In this document: piece after piece, positions 57,190-64,000 of the stretch
How the letters are laid out: every line of letters starts with the position of its first letter
Numbering within the stretch: the first letter of the stretch is position 1
Assembly (NCBI GenBank): GCA_032173965.1
Contig: CM063283.1
Location: forward strand, 114,131,187-114,195,186
Source: Sitta carolinensis
Lineage: Eukaryota; Chordata; Aves; Passeriformes; Sittidae
Length of the DNA: 64,000 nt
Direction of reading: 5' to 3'
Position numbers and translations under genes: made by a program
Notes under the pieces: generated by a model
Seen by the model: the letters and a program-made list of their open reading frames with translations, nothing else
What the model was told of the DNA's origin: nothing
Databases searched by the model: none

Positions 57190-57960
57190 CCCGGGGCTGG
57201 GCACTGCCACCCTCCCTGGGCAGCCCCTGCCAGCCCTGCCCGCCCTTGCCATGGGGAAATTCCCCCCGGGCTCCCCCTGAGCCTGCCCAGCCCAGCCTGA
57301 GGCTCTTCCCTCTCCTCGTGTCCCTGGAGTCTTGTGTGGGAGTGGAGAGAACCTGGAATCACAGGATGGTTGAGGTTGGAAAAGACCTGTGAGACCGTGG
57401 AGTGCAACCTGCAACAGAGCAGCACCAAGTCCACCCCAAACCCCTGTTCCAAAGAGCCACATGTGCCTGGCTTTGAAATCCCTCCAGGGATCCATCTCCT
57501 GGGCAGCTCTTCCCAAAGCCTGCCCAGCCTTGCCAGCCAAGGGAAATTCCCCCTGGGCTCCCCCTGAGCCTGCCCAGCCCAGCCTGAGCCCGTGCCCTCT
57601 GCTCCTGTGCCTGGCCCTGTGCCCAGAGCCCTCAGCCCCTGCCTGCCCCTCCTGGCAGGAGCTGTGCAGAGCCAGCAGGGCCCCCTGAGCCTCCTGTGCT
57701 CCAGGCTGAGCCCCTGCCCGGCTCCCCCAGCCCTGCTGGGGCTCCAGCCCCTGCCCGGCTCCCCCAGCCCCTGCCCGGCTCCCCCAGCCCTGCGGGGCTC
57801 CAGCCCTGCCCGGCTCCCCCAGCCCCTGCCCGGCTCCCCCAGCCCCTGCCCGGCTCCCCCAGCCCCTGCCCGGCTCCCCCAGCCCCTGCCCGGCTCCCCC
57901 AGCCCTGCTGGGGCTCCAGCCCCTGCCCAGCTCCCTCCCTCCCTGCCCAGCTCCAGCCCC
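57190..57960 (-). mobile_element. Composite of two CR1 copies with GC minisatellite
   Basis: First copy about 57190-57330, second about 57356-57960. The terminus 'aatcacaggatggttgaggt' is at about 57357. Includes the 177-bp module at 57560-57736 and the 20-bp array. The two-copy junction is the inverted equivalent of 20556-21100. Confidence 0.85.
57711..57925 (+). repeat. 20-bp GC-rich minisatellite
   Basis: About ten copies of the CCAGCCCCTGCCCGGCTCCC family unit, the third such array in the window, 0.65 kb upstream of the MORC3 CpG island. Confidence 0.95.
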
Positions 57961-58261
57961 TGCAGGGCTCTCCTGCAGCAGCCACAGCTGCACTCAGCCC
58001 TCGAGGGGCTCTCAGGGCCAGCACAGAGGGACAATCCCTGCCCTGCTCCTGCTGCACACACAATCCCTGACCCAGCCCAGGGCCAGGGGCCTCTTGCCCC
58101 CCTGGGCACCCCAGGCTCGTGTCCAGCCCCTGTCCCAGCACCCCCAGGGCCTTTTCCAACACTGACACTTTTCCCACAGCATTCCTGCTCTCCAGGCACT
58201 CAGAGCATTCCTGGATCCCCAGCGCAGATTCTACTTTTGCATTTCTGCTGACTCCAGGTGT

Positions 58262-58596
58262 GCAGGGCTGGGGGAGCCGGGCAGGGGCTCAGCCTGGAGC
58301 ACAGGAGGCTCAGGGGGCCCTGCTGGCTCTGCACAGCTCCTGCCAGGAGGGGCAGGCAGGGGCTGAGGGCTCTGGGCACAGGGCCAGGCACAGGAGCAGA
58401 GGGCACGGGCTCAGGCTGGGCTGGGCAGGCTCAGGGGGGATGTTTGGAAACATTTCTTCCTGGCAAGGGTGGTAAAACGTCAAAACAGGAACACCCAGAA
58501 TTGTGGGTGGATCCCCTTCCATGGAAATGTTCAAAAAACTTCTGGATGTGGCACTTGAGGACGGAGGTTAATGGTGAACATGGGGTCATGATGAGC
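58262..58596 (+). mobile_element. CR1 copy, 5' part
   Basis: Begins with the 177-bp module in inverse orientation (58262-58438), then 'aacacccagaattgtgggtgg' type CR1 and 'ttcaaaaaacttctggatgtg' up to 'ggttaatggtgaacatgggg'. The 3' remainder is at 59368-59455. Confidence 0.8.
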
Positions 58597-58597
58597 C

Positions 58598-59367
58598 TGT
58601 CAGGGACTGAAAAAATTCATGCTTTGAACATTGTTATTGAAGAGTTTTGCCCATTATAACAAAAACTATGTAAAGGAGCTACAACCACCGAAGATGGTTT
58701 TACATCCCTAGAGACACCTGCCTGGGACTTTGGGCTGCAAGTCAACCCCTGGAAAGGCTATTTATTGTTCAATCCTCCCAGCCTAGGGATGAACAGACAG
58801 GACTGAGGGAGAGGAATGCAGCCACACAAGAGCCAAAGAGCAGGAATCCTTCCCTGGCTGGGTTTGGGGTGTGGAGAGCTCAGCCCACAGTGGCCAGGTT
58901 TCCAGGTTTCCCAAAATGAGGAGGTTTGGGGTGCCACCTCTGCTCAGAGACACCGGACCCCCATCGTGCCTTACACAACCCCCAACCCCACATTCCCACC
59001 AGGGACCCCTCGGGGGGGTCAGAACCCATCCCAGAGCCCCCAAAGTGCCCCCCAGAGTCATTGCTGGAGCTTTGCACCAGGACTGATCCTGGCAAGAGAC
59101 AGCCCTGGGATTCCCAGCTGGCCTGAGCCATGTTAACCCTGGGATTCTGTGCTTTGGTGGGATCATCCCCTCCAAGAGCAGCTGGAGAGGAGCAACAGCA
59201 CAGCCCTGGGATCCAGGGAGTGGGGATATTGTCTTGATTCTGTCCCTGTCTCTCTGTCCCCCCCTCACCCACCTATTTTCTAGCTCTCTACTTTCTCATA
59301 TTCACTATCAAATAAACCCATACTATTGCCACTGGCATGTGCTCTCACTTGCACTTTAATTCACACA
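58598..59367 (+). mobile_element. Putative solo LTR inserted in CR1
   Basis: A 770-bp block with TG...CA ends and an AATAAA at 59311-59316 about 50 bp from its end, as in retroviral LTRs. The flanks 'gagcc' and 'gaggc' could be a 5-bp target duplication with one change. No viral genes are seen. Confidence 0.5.
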
Positions 59368-59455
59368 GAGGCATTTTTAATAACTTTAATGACTGGATCT
59401 TGACAGAGCCTAAAGGTCTTTTGCAGCCTTGATGATTCTGGGATTCTCTCCTTTG
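59368..59455 (+). mobile_element. CR1 copy, 3' part
   Basis: 'ttaatgactggatcttgac' + 'agagcctaaaggtctttt' + 'gcagccttgatgattctggg', the CR1 terminus expected to follow 58596. Confidence 0.75.
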
Positions 59456-59520
59456 ACCCCAGCAGCCAAGGTTGTCTCCTGGAGCAGAGCAGGATGACCC
59501 TGAGGAACATCTGGGAATTC

Positions 59521-60165
59521 TGTCTGACACTCCCTTGAATCAAGAGCCTAAGAAAATTAAGAATTCAAAGTTTAGCTAGAAGGATAGAACCAATACAGAG
59601 TGATTCAGAGTTTAGCAGAAGGAACAGGAACAACGTGGAATCATTAATTATTAGCAGTTAGAGCTAAGACAATATATCATTTGCTTCACTTTGTTGTGTT
59701 TGTAGAGGCAGCACGGGAAGGCTTGGGCTATTGTTAAGATGAAGAAACCATGACTGCAGCTGCAGAAGCAGGCTGGGGAGCTGGCACTGTGGCCAAGAGC
59801 TGCCAACAGCACAGAGGGGAGAGGTTCATTGTGAGCAAGACATTTCTGCCTTCCTCCTTCCTCTCAGGAGAGCACAGCCCCAATTCCAAACCCATGGAGC
59901 CATTCTGAGCACAGGACTGCACAGGGGTGAACGGCCTTGAGCTCATTTTAATGCAGATGTGTAGGTGTGTTGGGTAATTATACGAGTCTGTAAGTATTAG
60001 ATACTTATATAATAAGTAATTATGTAATAAGAATTTGGGGAATAAATGGAGAGCAGGAGCTCTGTGAATTTTGCACACATCTTTGGGAGGACACTCCCCA
60101 TTGTGCCCAACACTGTGAATAAACATTCCACTTTCTGACTTTAGCCTGGGAGTCCTTTGCACACA
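59521..60165 (+). mobile_element. Second putative solo LTR
   Basis: Begins TGTCTGACACTCCC and ends CCTTTGCACACA, with AATAAA at 60118-60123 and a TATA-like AT tract at about 60005-60035. This matches the general layout of avian retroviral LTRs. The boundaries are inferred. Confidence 0.45.
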
Positions 60166-60721
60166 TCTCATTCATCCCTGTGCCAGAACAAGGACGTTTG
60201 CCCCAGAAATTGCTGCCTCACCTTCCCAGCCCCATCCTGTTCCTTCTCCTCACCAGCAATCCTTGGAACACCCACATCAATCCCTCGTGGTGTTGCAGGG
60301 CAGGGTGAAATGGGAACAGCAGCTTTCCCCCATCATTCCAACCCCACTGCTCCTGCCTGAGGTGTTAAAGCTCATGGTACAGAAGGGTTTTCTTCCCCCT
60401 GGGTGAAAAGCAGCACTTCCAGGGCATTGCCTTGGAGGTGTGGCAATGTTCAGGCTGGAGCTGTGCAGCAGCAGCTCCTGAGTCCTGGGAAAGCTCTCCC
60501 TCCATCCATGATCCCTGCAGCAGCAGCTGCCTCCACCTGCTCCAGGTTCCAGCCACAAACTGCCCAGAGCTGGTCCCAGGCAGGCACAGGGATCTGCGAG
60601 TGGGAATTCCAGGGATGTAAAAGCCAGGGGCACAGGAGGTGAAGCAGCAGAGCCCCCCACGAGGCAGGGCCAGCAGGGATCATGCTGCTGCCATCCACAG
60701 CCCCTCACATGGGATTTTTGG

Positions 60722-60860
60722 CAGGAATTTCCCCCTGGCAAGGCTTGGGAAGAGCTGCCCAGGGAGGGTGGCAGTGCCCAGCCCTGCAGGTGGCACTCAG
60801 AGCTCTGGGCTGGGACCTGATGATCCTGGAGACCTTTCCCAACCTCAGTTACTCTGTGGT
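60722..60860 (+). mobile_element. CR1 3' fragment
   Basis: 'gaagagctgcccagggaggg', 'gatgatcctggagaccttt' + 'cccaacctcagttactctg', sense CR1. Confidence 0.85.
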
Positions 60861-60949
60861 TGAATTCGGGAGCTTTTGCAGAGTTGGATAATTAAAGCTG
60901 GCGAGTGAGCAGTGAAGGCAGGTGGAGAAATAAGAACTGCACTTGAAAA

Positions 60950-63900
60950 GGTACTGCAAAATAACATTTAATATTATTAGAAGAATTACATTCATGTAAG
61001 GTATGGGATACACAACCATCACTTAATGCTCTACACTTCAAGTCCTGCTGCTCTTCAGCAGTTCACCTTGGTTGCACCTCCTAATTTTTTTCTTTCAGGA
61101 AAATGAAATCCTTTGGAATATTTCAGTCTCCCTCTGTGCACTGTGGCTCTGCTGAAGTACCCAAAAGATAAAGCTGAGCTTGGTTAGGCTGAAAAGCAAA
61201 AACACAGCAAAGCAGAAGCATTTCCTCTCCTGGAAAAGGAGGGAATGGCTGGAGTTCCAGGCAAAAACCTTTCCAGATCCATGGCCAGTGAGGCTGTTCT
61301 GCTTTGGTGGGACCAGCTCAGAGCAGGACAGCCCTCAGAGGATGCATCAGTGGGAGCTCAAGGGGAAAACAATCACAGTTAGTCCCTCATGAAGAGCACT
61401 AAAGTTATGGGATAAGGGAATAAAATATTCCCTTTTGGGTCTGTGGAATTGCTCCAGCACTCAAGCAGGACTTTAACTTAAAGCCCTTTCCTCCTTTTTC
61501 AGGTTATTTATAATTATAAAAGATCTGCTTGGATACAAAATTTGAAAGAACTTTTTCTTCTGAAGTGGAAGGATTCTGCAAGTTCCTTAAATGGCTGAGG
61601 CCACTGAAAGCATTTTAATGGCAAAAAAAAAAGTCTTAGATTTTAACAGCCATTTGATAGAATCTTGGATAAGAGAATCCTGGACTGGTTTGGGGTGGAA
61701 AGGACCTTCAAGCCCACCCAGTGTCACCCCTGCCACTGTCCCAGGTTCTCCAGCCTGGCCTGGGATCCCAGGGATCCAGGGGCAGCCTTGGCAATTCCAG
61801 CCCAGCCCCTGCCCACCCTCCCAGCCTGGAATTCCTTCCCCAACATCCCATCTAACGCTGCCCTCCTTCCTCAGCATTGGGAGGGAAATTCCAAATGTGG
61901 AATGCAACCAGTCCCAAACCATCCTGAGTATCCAGATTGTCCATAAAAATTACTGAAGAGAGGTCAGAAATGAACACCAACAGTGTCAGAGTGGCTGCTC
62001 CAACATTCATGTCATGCTTTCAAAGGGTAACTTTTCACTTGTGCTCATTCCAACAGCATCAGAGAGCATTAATAAATTACAGGAATAGAAAGAATTCACA
62101 TTCTTCATGACCAACCCCTCAGTCCACCACTAATCTTCAGTGTAAAAATGCAAAGGGTTTAAAGACATTTAGCACAAGCTCGTTATTTTTGTACAGTACT
62201 CCAGCATGAGAGTAAAGGATGTTTCATTATTTTAGTTTATAAACCCAAGATGAAAATCTCATCCCTCTCCATCTAAAACCCACTGCAGAGAAGCTTTCCC
62301 TGTTTGTTATGGGAGTTTGGGAAAAAGAAATCCCTGACTCCCAACCAAACATTTCCCATGTCCTTTTTAATTTGGGAAAAGTCCTGGGATGATCCCCCTG
62401 CCTCTCTCACCATCCAGGAACAGCCAAATACATTCTTTTGTACAAAAAAATGTTCTTACAAAAAAAAAAAAAAGTTATTTTTTAGTTAAGCAGTTTCTAT
62501 TTTTACAGCATTATTTTCATTTAGTTGCATTTCAGAAGCTGCAGCCACCTGAGTCACTGAAAGAACAGAAGTTTTTAATTTAAAAAATAGGAATTTAAAT
62601 CTTTTAATTGATTAATTAAAATGAAACCCCCTCAAGTAATGCTAATTACAAAGTGTTTGTGTTTTAAGCACATTTCTGATTTATCAGGAATTGCTAAGCC
62701 TGGAAATAGTTCTGTTCTAGCACAGAGCTGAAATTACAGCCAGGGTGAAGCTGCAGCTCTTTGCACAATGCTGACACTTAGGAAATCCATCTGTGAGGAA
62801 TTTGGGGGATTTCTTCAGGGTTTGATCAAGTTAGGCCAAATTCAGGGACTTTCACCTCAGGAAATGACTCTCTGCAAACTGACTGTACACTGACATGCAA
62901 TCTGGGATTTCCCTTCAATTTTCCTTCAGTTCCAAAAACACTTCAGAGTTCTGGAGAAGTCCCAGGGCAGCTGCTACTTCCACCAAATCCAAAATATTCC
63001 TCCCTTATTTACAAAATGTCTTTACTCCTTCCCATGGAAAACAAACAAACAAACCACAAGAACTCTGAGAAATTCCCACCAAACTTCCCCTTTTTTTTTT
63101 CCCCCACCACAGGAACTGGAGATTCCAGCTCCTGTGAATAATGGAAGAAGAGCACTCTGCAACAGCAAGCAGAAAATCCCAAAGCTGGAAATTTGGAGAA
63201 AAAAAATAAATAAATCAAAAAGGGAATTTCAGCCAAGCTGCTCCTGTGTTTGCAGTCGATCCAGCACGAGTTGTCCCAGGTGAGGCTCAGCTTTCCAGAT
63301 TTTCCAGGAAATCCCATTCCACACTGTCCTCCAGCTGCTGCAGGGTGCTGCTGCTGCCAGGGGAATCCCTGGAAGCACAGGGCTGGGAATTGTGGCACTC
63401 ACTGCCCCGGGCTGTGAACGCCCAGCACAGGGTGTGGAAGAAAGGCAGCAGCTGGGTGATGCTGGACACCGAGTGCAGGGTCAGCAGAGGGAATTTGGGA
63501 TTCCTGGGAATTCCCTCGGGGGGCTTTGGGGCCTGGAAGGTAAAAAAAAAAAACAAAATAAAACTGGGATTTACTAAAGGGAAAGGATTTAAAGATCATC
63601 CATGAGCTCTTCACCATCCCAGGGTGATCCAAGGTCCAGTGTCCAACCTGGGCAGGCTTTTCCTCTCCCTCACAGGGAATATCTGAACACCCCTTGAAGA
63701 ACTGCAAATCTTGTGTTTGGAAAAGTGGATGGATGGATTAAAGGAAAAAAAGGAGAAGTTGCTTTACCCCATATTTGATCCTGAGCAGATCCATGATCCT
63801 CACAATGTGGGGTTGGCATTCCTGGTGGTTTTCCAGCAGCTGGGAGGTGACAGGAGCTGCTTCTGTGTCCACCTCTGGCACAAAGGCCCATTTGTACCTG

Positions 63901-64000
63901 GAATAAATGGATTGATTCCTTAAAAAGATGAAAATCCTGCTTTGGATCCTGCCTACTTGAGTGCAGCACTGCTTGTTTCTACAAAAACCTGTCCTGAGTG
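60950..64000 (-). CDS. DOP1B: DOP1B (DOPEY2) 3' end, partial
   Basis: Two coding exons on the minus strand, 63897-63768 and 63532-63287, then TGA and a long 3' UTR. Readable protein: YKWAFVPEVDTEAAP, ECQPHIVRIMDLLRIKYG, then APKPPEGIPRNPKFPLL, SVSSITQLLPFFHTLCWAF and a tail ending EWDFLENLES. Junctions are GT-AG and phases agree. The symbol rests partly on synteny (DOP1B lies directly upstream of MORC3 on the same strand in other vertebrates) and on resemblance to the DOP1 C-terminus as I remember it. DOP1 proteins are large Golgi/endosome trafficking factors. Most of the gene lies beyond the right edge. Confidence 0.7.
60967..60972 (-). terminator. DOP1B: Candidate DOP1B polyadenylation signal ATTAAA
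   Basis: ATTAAA on the minus strand followed by AT-rich then GT-containing sequence. It is the commonest variant signal. Confidence 0.4.
61668..61870 (-). mobile_element. CR1 copy within the DOP1B 3' UTR
   Basis: 'tggtttggggtggaaagg' + 'accttcaagcccacccagtg', 'gggatccaggggcagcc', antisense CR1 on the plus strand and therefore sense relative to DOP1B. Confidence 0.85.
63287..63532 (-). CDS. DOP1B: DOP1B last coding exon
   Basis: 246 bp from a CCTTCCAG acceptor to TGA at 63289-63287. Phase 0. Encodes 81 residues rich in Ser and Leu. Confidence 0.75.
   Translation of the reverse strand, partial: APKPPEGIPRNPKFPLLTLHSVSSITQLLPFFHTLCWAFTARGSECHNSQPCASRDSPGSSSTLQQLEDSVEWDFLENLES
63575..63700 (-). 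mobile_element. CR1 fragment in the last DOP1B intron
   Basis: 'ggatttaaagatcatccatg', 'ggtccagtgtccaacctggg', 'ccctcacagggaatatctg', diverged antisense CR1. Confidence 0.6.
63768..63897 (-). CDS. DOP1B: DOP1B penultimate coding exon
   Basis: 130 bp between a TTCCAG acceptor and a GTAAAG donor. One base completes the incoming codon and 43 codons follow, ending LLRIKYG in phase 0. Confidence 0.75.

Larger units (their letters stand above)
60950..63286 (-). other. DOP1B: DOP1B 3' UTR (inferred)
   Basis: About 2.3 kb from the stop codon to an ATTAAA at 60972-60967. It contains an antisense-to-plus CR1 copy at 61668-61870. The end point is inferred from this signal and the start of repeats beyond it. 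Confidence 0.45.

Noticed and set aside
56404..58199. Minus-strand ORFs of 434-529 codons near the MORC3 promoter, Gly/Ala/Arg-rich
   Set aside because: GC-rich readthrough of CR1, the 20-bp minisatellite and the CpG island. The real MORC3 exon 1 lies in this region with a clear donor at 56854.
1..64000. Search for CRISPR arrays, bacterial operons, phage or toxin systems
   Set aside because: None present. Spliced genes, CR1 elements and CpG islands show vertebrate nuclear DNA. The tandem repeats lack the unique spacers of CRISPR.
1..64000. tRNA, rRNA or snRNA genes
   Set aside because: No convincing A/B box pairs, cloverleaf or snRNA-like sequence was noticed by eye. A covariance-model scan would be needed to exclude small RNAs such as intronic snoRNAs.

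Overview
This is vertebrate nuclear DNA, almost certainly from a bird. The evidence is dozens of CR1-type LINE 3' ends (the avian 'ggttggaagggacc / ttccaaccc' signature), avian-style solo LTRs, GC-rich compact intergenic DNA and multi-exon genes. Gene content and order match the human chr21q22 block DOP1B-MORC3-CHAF1B, with all three genes on the minus strand. A songbird is my best guess, from the abundance of LTRs and minisatellites, but it is not proven. There are no bacterial operons, CRISPR arrays or phage genes.

Layout. 1-14.8 kb is repeat-rich intergenic DNA beyond the 3' end of CHAF1B: CR1 copies, a 1.56 kb AT-rich minisatellite, a 220-bp tandem repeat, and one unexplained exon-like ORF at 5.9-6.1 kb. 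14.8-30.2 kb is CHAF1B, the p60 WD40 subunit of chromatin assembly factor 1. I could place 13 coding exons plus a probable noncoding first exon in a GC-rich promoter. Its long penultimate-but-one exon carries a 16-unit, 42-bp in-frame repeat. 30.3-33.5 kb is intergenic, with a putative LTR, a nine-copy 58-bp tandem repeat, and a 0.66 kb segment duplicated inside CHAF1B. 33.5-56.9 kb is MORC3, a GHKL ATPase with a CW zinc finger. All 17 exons are placed, and two of its 16 introns have U12-type (minor spliceosome) signals. 57-60.9 kb is intergenic, with CR1, GC minisatellite and two putative LTRs. 61-64 kb holds the last two coding exons and a long 3' UTR that I assign to DOP1B.

Function. CHAF1B and MORC3 are both nuclear chromatin proteins: replication-coupled H3-H4 deposition, and a H3K4me3-reading ATPase of nuclear bodies. 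DOP1B is a membrane-trafficking protein. The three genes form a conserved syntenic block, not an operon.

Three conserved reading frames (one in CHAF1B, two in MORC3) each need one extra base to stay open. Two of the gaps fall in runs of six or seven G/C, which suggests homopolymer errors in the assembly rather than dead genes. The observations most worth a second look are the two U12 introns of MORC3, the coding minisatellite of CHAF1B, a 177-bp module that is virtually identical at four places, and the unidentified exon-like ORF on the left.
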